Positions 33,612-43,146 of a stretch of 64,000 bases of DNA are shown piece by piece. Where the stretch lies: positions 1 through 64,000 of the forward strand of contig JBCCEJ010000018.1 in the NCBI GenBank assembly GCA_039030335.1. Reading direction: 5' to 3'. Below the pieces are notes generated by a model. That model was not told the DNA's origin. It worked only from the letters and a program-made list of their open reading frames with translations, and searched no databases. Made by a program: the position numbers and the translations under genes. How positions within the stretch are numbered: the first letter of the stretch is position 1; the number at the start of each line of letters is the position of its first letter. Origin of the DNA: JBCCEJ01 sp039030335. Its GTDB lineage: Bacteria > Pseudomonadota > Gammaproteobacteria > HK1.

Positions 33612-34553
33612 TCAGGAATCCTGGAGCGAAGCATTGGCGGCGCGGTCCGCCAGAGCATCGTATAGCGCCTGATGGGTGACGATGTAACCGGATTCGCGTT
33701 CCACGGTGCGCTCGGCGACCAGGGCATCGATAGCGGGAAGCGCATGAAACGGCACGCCCGGCCACGCGTGGTGCACGTTGTGGTAGCCCATCTGCCACGT
33801 GAGCATGCGCAACAGCGGCAGACTCGTGACCGTGCGGGTGTTGCGCCACATATCGGGCGCCAGCGCACAGCCCGTATGTTCCGCCATCAGCCACGCGCGT
33901 CTGAGCGGTTCTCCGAGCAACAGCGCCGCGGCCCAGGCCAGGAATACCGACGGTGCGAAGGCCGCGAGGCCAACGTATAGCGCGAGTCCGGCGCGGGCTT
34001 CGATGGACGCTTGATGCAGCTCACGTCGGGTCAGCCACGGCGGGCGTTCACGTCGAACGGCCAGCCGCAAAAGCGTGCTGATGGCCGCGTACCACGTCGG
34101 TAAGCCGGACAGGTGCCGCACGTACTGCCATCGGGTACGCGGCTTTGCGCGCATCAGCTCGGGATCGCGGTCCGGGTCCTGTGTGTAACGGTGGTGATTA
34201 AAATGGAAGGCTCTGAACCACGTTGGCGAGATCAGTAAAACGGTGCCGCAGATCGCGGCGACCACGCGGTTCAGCCCCCGGTGTTTGAAGGCGGTACTGT
34301 GGATGCACTCGTGCAGTGGCGCGAAGAGGGTGACCAGGGTAAGACCAAGCAACCAGAGCGTCGTCGCCAGCCACACCGGGTTGTCGCTCGCGACCACGCC
34401 GGTCGCGGCGGCCGCGGCCAGCGCAAGGTGACGCGCGAACCAGAGCAGTCCGTGCCAGTCGCTTCGCCGCGCGACGGCTGCCCGGACAGCCGTGCGCAGA
34501 TCGTCGGAGACGACGCCGACGGCGTTGGTCTGCGCCATGGTCGGATCGGTCAC
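33612..34553 (-). CDS. Membrane fatty-acid desaturase-type di-iron enzyme
   Basis: The protein (313 residues from GTG 34553) is an integral-membrane oxygenase/desaturase. The three histidine boxes are HECIH, HFNHH and HNVHH, in the order and spacing of the acyl-lipid desaturase family, with an extra EHTGC before the last. Hydrophobic spans surround the boxes. The GTG at 34553 overlaps the TGA of the histidine kinase gene by 3-4 bases and has a purine-rich stretch before it; ATG 34538 is an alternative. Expression is probably coupled to the kinase, a layout that recalls membrane-fluidity sensors. It could also hydroxylate a lipid or carotenoid. Confidence 0.87.
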   Translation of the reverse strand: MTDPTMAQTNAVGVVSDDLRTAVRAAVARRSDWHGLLWFARHLALAAAAATGVVASDNPVWLATTLWLLGLTLVTLFAPLHECIHSTAFKHRGLNRVVAAICGTVLLISPTWFRAFHFNHHRYTQDPDRDPELMRAKPRTRWQYVRHLSGLPTWYAAISTLLRLAVRRERPPWLTRRELHQASIEARAGLALYVGLAAFAPSVFLAWAAALLLGEPLRRAWLMAEHTGCALAPDMWRNTRTVTSLPLLRMLTWQMGYHNVHHAWPGVPFHALPAIDALVAERTVERESGYIVTHQALYDALADRAANASLQDS

Positions 34554-36973
34554 GTCGCCCCCCGCTCCGATGCCGATGCGCCGCGAATCAGGCGCAGCAG
34601 GTAATCGAGGTCTATCGGCTTGTCCAGCACGGCCGACAAGTGCTGCATCTCGGCTTCGCCAAGCTCCGCACGGTTCTGATATCCGGTACACAATAACACC
34701 GGCTTTTCCGCGTCGATCGCGCGTACTGCCTGTGCAACCTGCGTGCCGCTCAGGCCCGGCATCGTGAGGTCTGTGATGATCAGGTCGAAGTTTTCGGGCT
34801 CAGACTCGAAGCGGGCGAGCCCGGCGGCCGGCCGGGAGACGAACGTCGGGCGCATACCTTCGGATTCCAGGAAATCAGACAACATCTGCCCGACGCTTTG
34901 TTCGTCGTCGATGATCAGCACGGTGCGAATGGGCTGGTCTGGACGAGCCAATGCTGCCGGCGCACGGGCATCACCTTCCGCGCGTACCTCTGATGAAGTC
35001 GCGCCGGCGGGTGGAAGCAGTACCGTGACCATCAAACCGCCGCCGGCAACCGACGTTGCTTCGAGGTGCCCGCCGAAATCGTGCACGATGCCGTGTACGA
35101 CGGCGAGACCCATGCCGGTGCCCTTACCTGGACCTTTGGTCGAGAAGAACGGTTCGAAGAGTCGGCCGAGTTGCACCGTTGGGGCGACACCCGGGCCGGA
35201 ATCGTGGATGCGGATTGCAACATAGCGTCCGGAAAAACTCTTGCCGCACGCGGTGCAGCTTCGTTCCTGATACGCGTGCTCCGCCGCGGTTACCTTGATC
35301 AGCCCCCGTTCCGACATCGCGTCGCGCGCGTTGATACAGAGGTTCATGATGACCTGTTCGAAGCTGATCGGGTCGACCTCAACCCGCGGCAACGCCGGCG
35401 CCAGGCTGGCCTCGATCGAGACGCTTGCCGGTAGCGTACCCCGCACCAGCGTCAGCGATTCGTTCAACAACGCACGGAGATCGTGCGGCGTCGGCTCCGT
35501 TTGTACCGCGCCGCTGTAGGTCAGGAGCTTGCCGATCAGGTCACGACCGCGGGTGCCCGCAAGACGGATCTGCAAGAGGTACTTGAGCAACCGTGGATTG
35601 CTTGCGTGATTCGGCTGGCGCAGCGCCAGCTCGCAGTAACCGAGAATAGAGGCGAGCAGGTTGTTGAAATCGTGTGCGATGCCTCCGGCGACTTGCCCCG
35701 CCACTTCAGCGCGTTGCGTACGGTGCAGCTGGGCCTGAAGTCCTGTTGCACGCCTCTCGGCGGCGCGGGTCGTGGTCAGATCACGCACGGCCCCGCGGTG
35801 GCCGACCACGCGTCCCGCTTCGTCGCGGATCGGCGCACTGGTATTCAGGCAGTGACGAATGGCCCCACTGGCGTGCTTGAACTCAATTTCGGTGTCGCGC
35901 CATTCCCGCTCCGGCGAGTCGTATTCGCCTGAGCTGCCCAGCGTGGTTCGCTTCAGGATGAATTCTGCTCGCGCGTCGGCGCGTTTGCGACCCAGGATTC
36001 GCGATCGGGAGTGGCCCGTTGCACGTTCGAAACCTGGCGACACGAATACATAGCGGTCTTCGGAGTCCGTTTCCCAGAGCCAGCTGGCCGCGGCGGCAAC
36101 GAAGTCGCGCAATCGTTGTTCGCTGCGCTTCAGCTGCTGTTCCGCAGCTTTTTGCTGGCTGATGTCGGTAAGAACGTGGAATGAGCCGCCGTCCGAGAGC
36201 GGACCCACGTGATTTTGCACCCAGCGACCACTATCGAGACGCAGAACTTCGTGATTGGCGCGGTTTTGTTCCGCGCTTTCGCGTTCGGCGAGCCAGGCTT
36301 GTTCACGCCCGACCGCTTGCGCAACCAGACCGCGTTCCAGTGACACGCGTCGCAACTCTTTGAGCGTGACACCAGGCTTGATCAGGTCGGCGACGCCACG
36401 GGCGATATCCGCGTAGCCGGCATTGGCGTAGGTCAGTGCGCCGTTTGCATCGAACAGGGCGAAGCCCGCGGCCGACGCTTCGAGTGCCTCGAGGAGCCGT
36501 GGTTGAACACTCTGGTTGGAAATCGCAAACTCAGCTTGAAACGGCCATTCACCAAGCGCGGGAGCATCCGCCTGCGAGTTGCGCTCGAACCACTGGCTGA
36601 TGATGCGCGGCATTCGGAACAACTGATCGGCTTCGATGAGTTCATCGATCTCCGCTGGCAGCTGTGAGGCGAGCGTGGCAACGTCTTCCGGCGGGCAGAT
36701 AGCGACAATGGGCAGCGAACTATATCCGGCCGCCAACGCCCGCAGCTGACTCTCCGTGGTTGGTGCGGTCGCAGCGGTCCACAGCGTGATGGCGTGTAGC
36801 TGGTCATCGGCACTCAGCTGACCCGGGGAATCACGGTCTGTGATGACGGCGATCGAATTCGCTTCGAGGTCGGCTATCAACCGGCCTTCCCGGTCGGGCG
36901 GCGCTCCAAACAGAGCGACCCGCCAGGCGCGAGGCTCGCCTTCGAGTGCGCTTGTGATGTCCCTACACGACAC
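34550..36973 (-). CDS. PAS-containing hybrid histidine kinase with C-terminal receiver
   Basis: This 807-residue protein lacks membrane spans and is probably cytoplasmic. In order: an N-terminal receiver-like region without clear phosphoacceptor (1-130), PAS at about 160-270, PAS with PAC at 290-405, dimerisation domain with His434 (GGIAHDFNNLLASILGY, NtrB-like), ATPase domain with Asn544/Asn548, DSGPGV and GTGMGLAVVHGIV, then a receiver with Asp735 (LIITDLTMPG), Thr763 and Lys785. A CxxC pair (Cys573, Cys576) sits in the ATPase domain. The start is GTG. The desaturase gene overlaps its end. The signal is unknown. Confidence 0.9.
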   Translation of the reverse strand: MSCRDITSALEGEPRAWRVALFGAPPDREGRLIADLEANSIAVITDRDSPGQLSADDQLHAITLWTAATAPTTESQLRALAAGYSSLPIVAICPPEDVATLASQLPAEIDELIEADQLFRMPRIISQWFERNSQADAPALGEWPFQAEFAISNQSVQPRLLEALEASAAGFALFDANGALTYANAGYADIARGVADLIKPGVTLKELRRVSLERGLVAQAVGREQAWLAERESAEQNRANHEVLRLDSGRWVQNHVGPLSDGGSFHVLTDISQQKAAEQQLKRSEQRLRDFVAAAASWLWETDSEDRYVFVSPGFERATGHSRSRILGRKRADARAEFILKRTTLGSSGEYDSPEREWRDTEIEFKHASGAIRHCLNTSAPIRDEAGRVVGHRGAVRDLTTTRAAERRATGLQAQLHRTQRAEVAGQVAGGIAHDFNNLLASILGYCELALRQPNHASNPRLLKYLLQIRLAGTRGRDLIGKLLTYSGAVQTEPTPHDLRALLNESLTLVRGTLPASVSIEASLAPALPRVEVDPISFEQVIMNLCINARDAMSERGLIKVTAAEHAYQERSCTACGKSFSGRYVAIRIHDSGPGVAPTVQLGRLFEPFFSTKGPGKGTGMGLAVVHGIVHDFGGHLEATSVAGGGLMVTVLLPPAGATSSEVRAEGDARAPAALARPDQPIRTVLIIDDEQSVGQMLSDFLESEGMRPTFVSRPAAGLARFESEPENFDLIITDLTMPGLSGTQVAQAVRAIDAEKPVLLCTGYQNRAELGEAEMQHLSAVLDKPIDLDYLLRLIRGASASERGAT

Positions 36974-37170
36974 GGCGGCGGGCGATAGAACACACGCAAG
37001 GCAGCCGCCTGACCGGGACGAAGTATTGCGCGGCGCGCGATTCAGACAGTTCTGTCATGGCAAGCTGTCGGCTTGGGACATCGTGTTTGCGGGTGCGAGA
37101 TGCGTCCGGCTGAGTGGTCGTACGTGTCCGGCGGATGTCCGCAGTCTAGACGAAGTTGGAGAGCAGACCC

Positions 37171-38238
37171 ATGGATTTTGGCATTTGCGTCGCAACGAAT
37201 ATCAGCGACGTCGGCATCGTCCCGTACGCTGAAAACCTCGGCTTTGTCGATGCCTGGATACCAGACAGTCAGATGGTCTGGTCGGATTGCTACGCGTTCA
37301 TGGCGCTGGCGGCCCAGCAGACCCGCACCATACGGCTTGGCACGGGGGTCGCGGTGACGGGCACGCGCATTGCGCCAGTCACTGCGCACAGCATTGCGAC
37401 GATCAATCGTCTGGCTCCGGGGCGTACGTTTCTCGGCATTGGCACCGGCAATACCGCGCAGCGACTGATGGGACACCGTCCGGTCAAGTACGCCGAGTAC
37501 GAACGGTACATTCGTGTGCTGCGCGCGTTGCTCGACGGCGAAGAGGTTGAGTTCGAGATGAACGGGATGTCGCACCCCGTTCAGTTTCAGATGGCCGACC
37601 ATGGCTTCATCAACATCGAAGATCACATTCCAATTCACATTTCGGGCTTTTACGCGCGCACGCACCGGTTGGCAGGCGCCGTCGGTGATGGTCTGGTCTG
37701 CTCGATTCCGCCACATCACGACTTCGTGACCCGTACGCTCGCGAATGTGCGCCGTGGCGCGGACGAAGCAGGTCGAGAACTTCCGGAGGATTTTCGCGTG
37801 TCTTCGCTGACGTCTGCGGTCGTTTTGGACCCCGGCGAGGAACTGACGTCCGACCGGGTCATCGAAGAGGTCGGGCCGTTTGCGATCTCGTCGGTCCACT
37901 ACATCTACGACAAGATCAAAGAAAATGGCGGGGAACCACCGCCGCACATGCGACCGTTCTGGCGCGAGTACTGCGATCTGGTCGAGCAGACGCCCCCGGC
38001 AAAGCGTCATATGCGCGTGCACGCTGGCCATTGCACGTTCATGTTGCCAGAGGAGATTCCGTTCGTGACGCCGGATCTCATTCGCGCGACCTGTCTGGCC
38101 GGTACGGCCGATGAACTGGTCGAGCAGTTGCGCGTGTTGGCCGCGGGCGGTCTGGACCAGGTGTTCATCCTGCCATCGGCTGCGAGTCAGTATCGGAATT
38201 TCGAGCGGTTTTCAAACCTGGTGATGGCAAGACTATGA
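37171..38238 (+). CDS. Luciferase-like (LLM class) flavin/F420-dependent oxidoreductase
   Basis: The 355-residue protein has the TIM-barrel of bacterial luciferase-like enzymes: MDFGICVATNISDVG, RLGTGVAVTGTRIAPVTAHSIATI and RTFLGIGTGNTAQRLMG at 90-110. The last resembles the cofactor-binding region of F420-dependent Mer-like proteins, but FMN use is equally possible. GGAGAG supports ATG 37171. Its TGA overlaps the ATG of the enoyl-CoA hydratase gene (ATGA), so the two probably act on one substrate. The substrate is unknown. Confidence 0.85.
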   Translation: MDFGICVATNISDVGIVPYAENLGFVDAWIPDSQMVWSDCYAFMALAAQQTRTIRLGTGVAVTGTRIAPVTAHSIATINRLAPGRTFLGIGTGNTAQRLMGHRPVKYAEYERYIRVLRALLDGEEVEFEMNGMSHPVQFQMADHGFINIEDHIPIHISGFYARTHRLAGAVGDGLVCSIPPHHDFVTRTLANVRRGADEAGRELPEDFRVSSLTSAVVLDPGEELTSDRVIEEVGPFAISSVHYIYDKIKENGGEPPPHMRPFWREYCDLVEQTPPAKRHMRVHAGHCTFMLPEEIPFVTPDLIRATCLAGTADELVEQLRVLAAGGLDQVFILPSAASQYRNFERFSNLVMARL

Positions 38239-39077
38239 GTACGCACGCATCGATGGCTGAGATCGAGTTGTTGGATACCGGTACGGACGAACTGCGTGCC
38301 GAACGTCAGGGTCACGTTGTAACCCTGACCCTGAACCGGCCCGATAAACGTAACGCTCTGTCCGACCGGCTGACCCCCGCGCTGCGCCAGATGTTGTTCG
38401 ACCTGGAGGCTGACGGTGCGGCACGCGCTATTGTCATCACCGGCGCAGGCTCCGCGTTTTGCGCCGGGGGCGATGTGTCCGGCATGGGTAGCGGGCGTAC
38501 CGAACCGCGCCCGACGCCCGAACAGTCAATTCGCCGGCTACAGCACCGTCAGGAAACGCTGACGCTGCGGCTGCACGAACTCACCCTGCCGACGATTGCG
38601 GCGCTGCCGGGACCGGCCGTGGGCGCGGGCCTCGCGATCGCGCTCGCCTGTGATCTGCGGGTCGCAGCCGCGTCTGCATTCGTCACCACGGGCTATGCGC
38701 GCATTGGCCTGCCGGGTGACTATGGGATCAATTGGTTGTTGACCCATCTGGTGGGTACCGCGCGGGCGCGCGAGTTGATGTTCACGAGTCGGCGGGTGAT
38801 GGCCGAGGAGGCGCTAGCGCTCGGACTGGTCAACGAAGTCGTACCGGATGATGAATTGCGCTCTCACGCGCAAACGCTGGCAGCCCGCATTGCGGCGGGC
38901 CCGCCGGTGGCCCTGGCGGCCATGAAGGAACACTTGAATCGTGCGATGACTTCGGATCTGAGAACATGTCTCGCCGCCGAGGCGGAACGGCTTGTGCGAA
39001 CCGCGGCAACCCAGGATCATCAAGCCGCAGTTGAAGCTTTCATGGCGAAGCGCCCGCCGGAATTCACCGGTCGTTAA
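38235..39077 (+). CDS. Enoyl-CoA hydratase/isomerase family protein
   Basis: The 280-residue crotonase-fold enzyme acts on an acyl-CoA. HVVTLTLNRPDKRNALS and ITGAGSAFCAGGDVSGMG build the CoA site and the first oxyanion-hole strand; ALPGPAVGAGLAIALACDLR gives the second. The C-terminus (EAFMAKRPPEFTGR) is usual. It is translationally coupled to the luciferase-like gene. The position of the usual catalytic glutamates is occupied by an atypical stretch (ARIGLPGDYGINWLL), so hydratase activity is not certain. Confidence 0.88.
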   Translation: MSTHASMAEIELLDTGTDELRAERQGHVVTLTLNRPDKRNALSDRLTPALRQMLFDLEADGAARAIVITGAGSAFCAGGDVSGMGSGRTEPRPTPEQSIRRLQHRQETLTLRLHELTLPTIAALPGPAVGAGLAIALACDLRVAAASAFVTTGYARIGLPGDYGINWLLTHLVGTARARELMFTSRRVMAEEALALGLVNEVVPDDELRSHAQTLAARIAAGPPVALAAMKEHLNRAMTSDLRTCLAAEAERLVRTAATQDHQAAVEAFMAKRPPEFTGR

Positions 39078-39188
39078 CGAATACGCACGACAAGAACGCG
39101 GCACTGCCGTAACGCCGCCACCACCGCTTCACTCAGATCGGGCGATACCCGGACTGCCAGAACATCGACCAACTCTAAGGACCTACTC

Positions 39189-40391
39189 ATGGGTTTCATT
39201 GCTGACCGGCTGAGCGCCATCAAACCATCGCCAACCCTTGCGGTGACGCAGAAAGGTTTCGACCTGAAGGCAGCGGGTGTAGACGTCATCAGTCTCGGTG
39301 CTGGCGAACCTGATTTTGATACGCCGCCACACATCGTGGCGGCCGCCAAGAAAGCCTTGGACGATGGTATTACGCGCTATACCCCCGTCAACGGACTCGT
39401 GGCGCTGCGTGAAGCCATTCAGTCGAAGTTCAAGCGCGACAATGGCCTCGACTATTCCGTTGACCAGATCCACGTCAGCTGCGGCGGCAAGCCGGTCATC
39501 TTCAACGCCTTCATGGCAACGCTCAACGCGGGCGACGAGGTCGTCATCCCGGCGCCTTTCTGGGTCAGCTATCCGGATATCGTCATGATGTTCGACGGCG
39601 TTCCGGTGTCCGTGAACTGCCCGCAGTCAGCCGGCTTCAAACTGTCGGCAGAGCAATTGGAAGCGGCCATCACGCCGAAGACCAAGTGGGTGCTGCTGAA
39701 CTCCCCGTCCAACCCGACCGGCGCCGGGTACACGCATGGCGAGCTGAGGGCGTTGGCCGATGTGCTGTTGCGGCATCCGCACGTCTGGATCTTCACAGAC
39801 GACATCTACGAGCATCTCGTATACGACGACTTCGAATTCGCGACCATCGCCCAGGTGGAGCCGGCGCTGTGGGAGCGCACGGTCACGATGAACGGGATGT
39901 CGAAAGCGTACTGCATGACCGGTTGGCGGCTCGGCTATGCCGGGGCGCCGGAGAGCCTCGTCAAAGCGATGACCAAGGTTCAGGGGCAATCGCTAACGCA
40001 CACATCGTCGATAAGTCAGGTTGCCGCGATCGCCGCACTCAACGGTACTCATGACTTCATCGGCGAACACAACGCGATCTTCCAGCAGCGTCGTGACCTG
40101 GTCGTCAGCATGTTGAATCAGGCGAATGGCATAGACTGCCCGGTTCCAGAGGGCGCTTTTTACGTTTACCCGTCGTGCGCCGGAGCGATCGGCAAGCAGA
40201 CGCCCGACGGCAAGACACTCGAGAACGACGAGGATTTCGTAACTGCGTTGATCGAGTCGGAGGCGGTCGCCGTGGTGCACGGCGCTGCGTTCGGGCTCGA
40301 GCCGCATTTCCGGATTTCGTACGCGACGTCTACCGAGGCGCTGGAAGAGGCATGCCGGCGCATTCAGCGCTTTTGCGCGTCGCTTCGGTAG
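39189..40391 (+). CDS. Pyridoxal-phosphate aminotransferase, aspartate aminotransferase type Ib
   Basis: The 400-residue fold-type I enzyme transfers the amino group between aspartate (or related amino acids) and 2-oxoglutarate. The features VISLGAGEPDFDTP, YTPVNGLVALREAI, LNSPSNPTGAGY and the PLP lysine Lys239 in NGMSKAYCMTGWRLGY are all present, and a C-terminal FRISYATS contains the substrate carboxylate arginine. The length and motifs fit the Ib group common in Alpha- and Gammaproteobacteria. It stands alone and ends before a hairpin shared with the next, convergent gene. Confidence 0.93.
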   Translation: MGFIADRLSAIKPSPTLAVTQKGFDLKAAGVDVISLGAGEPDFDTPPHIVAAAKKALDDGITRYTPVNGLVALREAIQSKFKRDNGLDYSVDQIHVSCGGKPVIFNAFMATLNAGDEVVIPAPFWVSYPDIVMMFDGVPVSVNCPQSAGFKLSAEQLEAAITPKTKWVLLNSPSNPTGAGYTHGELRALADVLLRHPHVWIFTDDIYEHLVYDDFEFATIAQVEPALWERTVTMNGMSKAYCMTGWRLGYAGAPESLVKAMTKVQGQSLTHTSSISQVAAIAALNGTHDFIGEHNAIFQQRRDLVVSMLNQANGIDCPVPEGAFYVYPSCAGAIGKQTPDGKTLENDEDFVTALIESEAVAVVHGAAFGLEPHFRISYATSTEALEEACRRIQRFCASLR

Positions 40392-40454
40392 CGACGGCGA
40401 CCAACATCACGGTCGCACGGCCGGCGCGTCGCCGATAACGCTTGGGCGAGCGCC

Positions 40455-40474
40455 GCTCCGGCTTCGCCCGGAGC
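40455..40474. terminator. Hairpin between convergent aminotransferase and GGDEF-EAL genes
   Basis: GCTCCGG (40455-40461) pairs with CCGGAGC (40468-40474) over seven base pairs, loop CTTCGC. Further G/C pairs may extend the stem. It lies between two stop codons on opposite strands, so it may stop transcription from both sides. Confidence 0.55.
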
Positions 40475-40487
40475 CGCGCCGCCTGAG

Positions 40488-42701
40488 TCAGCCGACTGCG
40501 ATATGGAACTCAGACGGCGTGCCGAGCAGGAAGCCCTGGCCCATCTCACAATCGTTGTCTCGCAGGAACCCGAGCTGCGACTCCGTCTCGATGCCCTCGG
40601 CGATAACCCGCATCTTGAGTTTGTGCGCCATGGCGATGACCGCGCTGGCAATTTCGGCGTCCCGTGGACCGGCTGGGATGCCGGACACGAATGACCGGTC
40701 CAGTTTCAGGATATCGACCGGCAGCGCTTTCAGGTATGCGAGCGAGGAATAACCGGTGCCAAAGTCATCGATGGCAAGCTTTACACCCAGTGCCTTGAGC
40801 GGCGCCAGCGTCTGCAGGACCTCGTCGGTCTGCATGAGCGTGGTCTCGGTCATTTCAAGGGTCAGGCGTGTGGGCGGCAGACCGGTGCGCTCGAGTGTGT
40901 TCAGCACGAGCGTCGGGAAGTCCGGGTCGCGCAGCTGACGTGCCGCGAGATTGACCGCAAGGTTGAGACTCGTGAGCCCGCAGTTCGCCAGTTCGCGGCA
41001 CGCGTTTTCGACCACCCACGTGCCGATCGTATTGATGAGCCCGCTCTCTTCGGCCAGCTTGATGAACTCATCGGGCAGGACCAGGCCGCGTTCGGGATGC
41101 TGCCAGCGCAGCAGCGCCTCGACGCCAACGAGTGCGCCGGTGCGAAGATCGCGAACCGGCTGGAAGTACTGGAGCAGCTGGTTGCGGTCTACCGCCTGAC
41201 GGAGCTGTGCTTCGACGTAAACCCGCTCGGAAACCTCCTGGTTCATTTCTTCGGTAAAGAATTGATAGTTGTTTCGACCCCGGCTCTTGGCTCGGTACAA
41301 AGCCATGTCGGCGTGTTTGAGCAGCGTCGTGGCGTCGGCGCCGTCGTCTGAAGACAGCGCGACACCGATACTGGTGGACATGACGATGCGCTCGCCGCGC
41401 AGCGCAACTGGTTGGCGCAGAAGATCGAGAAGCTTTTCGCAGACGGTGTGCACCGCGGCGGTACTGTTCACGTCTCCGAGCACGATTGCGAATTCGTCGC
41501 CGCCGATCCGCGCGACCGTATCGATCATGCGAACACACGAACGGAAACGCCCGGAGAGTTCTTTCAGCAGCATATCGCCCGCGTCGTGACCCAACGTATC
41601 GTTCACCTGCTTGAACTGGTCGAGGTCCAGATACAACAGGCAGGCGCGCCGGCCGAACCGCTTGGCAGCCTGTACGGCGCGGTCCAGGCGGTCCATGAAC
41701 AGCCGGCGGTTGGAAAGGCCGGTCAACGGGTCATAGAACGCGAGCTGCTCCATCTCGGCCTGAGTGCGCTCGAGGTCACTTACCGCGCTACGCAGCACCT
41801 GTGTGAGTTTGAGGTTTTCGACCGCCAGCGCAAACTGTTGCGTCAACACGGCGAAGACTTCGAGGTCGCGGCGTTGGAATGCGCCGAGCAACTGCCCGCG
41901 GCAGTCAACCTGGGTAAAACCGGTGACCTCGTCACCGCGCATTATCGGTACGCACATGCCGGCCCGAACGTCGTCCGAACGCAGACTGTCGGCGTCGCCG
42001 AGACTGTCATCACTGTCCAGGAAAGCGACGGCATGACCGCGCTCCAGGACCAGTGCGCGCACCGATCGCGAAATGGGCAGATGTCGCGTATGACCATGTC
42101 GGTCGCGAAGGAACGTGGGTTCGTCGGGACGGCTCTCCGAGGCACGCATGTGCACGCTGATATGCGTGGCCTGATGAAACAGGTCGAGCGCACAGTCGGC
42201 GAAGTTCCGCAGCAGTGACTCTTCGGTGTCGCTGCGGCTTACCTGTGTCGAATGCTGGTGTAGCGCCAGCAACGCGGACCGGTCGAAAGTGGCGGACAGT
42301 TCGTCCAGGGAATCAGGCTGCAGCGTCAGTTGCTCGGAGACCGCCACCGGACGTTCGACGACACCACCGATTCCCGATTCCAGCCGGATGACGAGCTTCA
42401 CGCCGTCGCGGGCATCACCGAGGATGATCTCGTCGTCTGGTCGAATCGGCAGCTGATAGTCGTGGCGTTGGTCGATCGAGATCAGGCGGCCACCCCGCCG
42501 CACCCATGTGCCGTTTGAACTCCCTGTGTCGATCAGCACCCAGCCGTCGCTCTCGGCCCGGAGCTCGCAGTGGAACGCTGACAGCCGGCGGTCCGCGTTG
42601 ACGACGTCGTTGGCGTCATCGCGGCCGACCCGAATGACGGCCTTGTCAAAATGCAGCGTCGAACTGGTCGCGCCGTCTGGGTCAGGCAACAGTATCTGCA
42701 T
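40488..42701 (-). CDS. FHA-GAF-GGDEF-EAL cyclic-di-GMP protein
   Basis: The 737-residue protein links a phosphothreonine-binding FHA domain (1-107; RVGRDDANDVV, SSNGTWV) to a GAF-like sensor (about 165-310), a diguanylate cyclase domain with intact RIGGDEFAIVLGD, and an EAL phosphodiesterase domain with VEALLRWQHPERG and the DDFGTGYSSLAYLK loop. Both catalytic motifs look intact, so it may make or break cyclic di-GMP depending on state. The FHA domain hints at regulation by Ser/Thr phosphorylation, and a Hanks-type kinase is encoded 9 kb away. No membrane span is seen. Confidence 0.92.
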   Translation of the reverse strand: MQILLPDPDGATSSTLHFDKAVIRVGRDDANDVVNADRRLSAFHCELRAESDGWVLIDTGSSNGTWVRRGGRLISIDQRHDYQLPIRPDDEIILGDARDGVKLVIRLESGIGGVVERPVAVSEQLTLQPDSLDELSATFDRSALLALHQHSTQVSRSDTEESLLRNFADCALDLFHQATHISVHMRASESRPDEPTFLRDRHGHTRHLPISRSVRALVLERGHAVAFLDSDDSLGDADSLRSDDVRAGMCVPIMRGDEVTGFTQVDCRGQLLGAFQRRDLEVFAVLTQQFALAVENLKLTQVLRSAVSDLERTQAEMEQLAFYDPLTGLSNRRLFMDRLDRAVQAAKRFGRRACLLYLDLDQFKQVNDTLGHDAGDMLLKELSGRFRSCVRMIDTVARIGGDEFAIVLGDVNSTAAVHTVCEKLLDLLRQPVALRGERIVMSTSIGVALSSDDGADATTLLKHADMALYRAKSRGRNNYQFFTEEMNQEVSERVYVEAQLRQAVDRNQLLQYFQPVRDLRTGALVGVEALLRWQHPERGLVLPDEFIKLAEESGLINTIGTWVVENACRELANCGLTSLNLAVNLAARQLRDPDFPTLVLNTLERTGLPPTRLTLEMTETTLMQTDEVLQTLAPLKALGVKLAIDDFGTGYSSLAYLKALPVDILKLDRSFVSGIPAGPRDAEIASAVIAMAHKLKMRVIAEGIETESQLGFLRDNDCEMGQGFLLGTPSEFHIAVG

Positions 42702-43146
42702 AAGCGTCAGCTGCCGTTCGACGTGTTGCCAGCGGCATCCGGGTGCCAGCGGCCTGAGGTTTCAACGAGCATAGCCATGCTCACCCATCCCTGATGTGAT
42801 CGATCCCACCTTGCGGGAAAATCGACCATCGGCGTCCCGCCGCGCTAGCAAGCTTTGCGGCCGTCCACGATGCCCAGGGACATATCATCTCAGATCGCTG
42901 CGAGGCAACGATGGTTCCTCCAGGTTTTCGGTTCGCGCGTTCATCTCTGTGCGGCGTCACCCGTATACTGACGCGCTGTCTGTGGGTGCGAAGGCTGTGG
43001 CCGATCACCTGCCTGGGTCTGTGTCAACGACGCGGTTGGCTGCGAAGTGCAACTTCCGTGTCTGGTTTCGCGTTTCGTCCATGACGGTCCTGCTGAACAA
43101 ACACGACCGACCCCATCTAAATTCGACGGGAGCCGAACGCGCGACC
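42702..43146. other. 445-base stretch between divergent GGDEF-EAL and MFS genes
   Basis: No convincing gene, promoter or repeat was recognised here. The MFS frame is open further upstream, and an ATG at 43081 could extend that protein by 22 polar residues, but no ribosome site precedes it. Confidence 0.4.
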
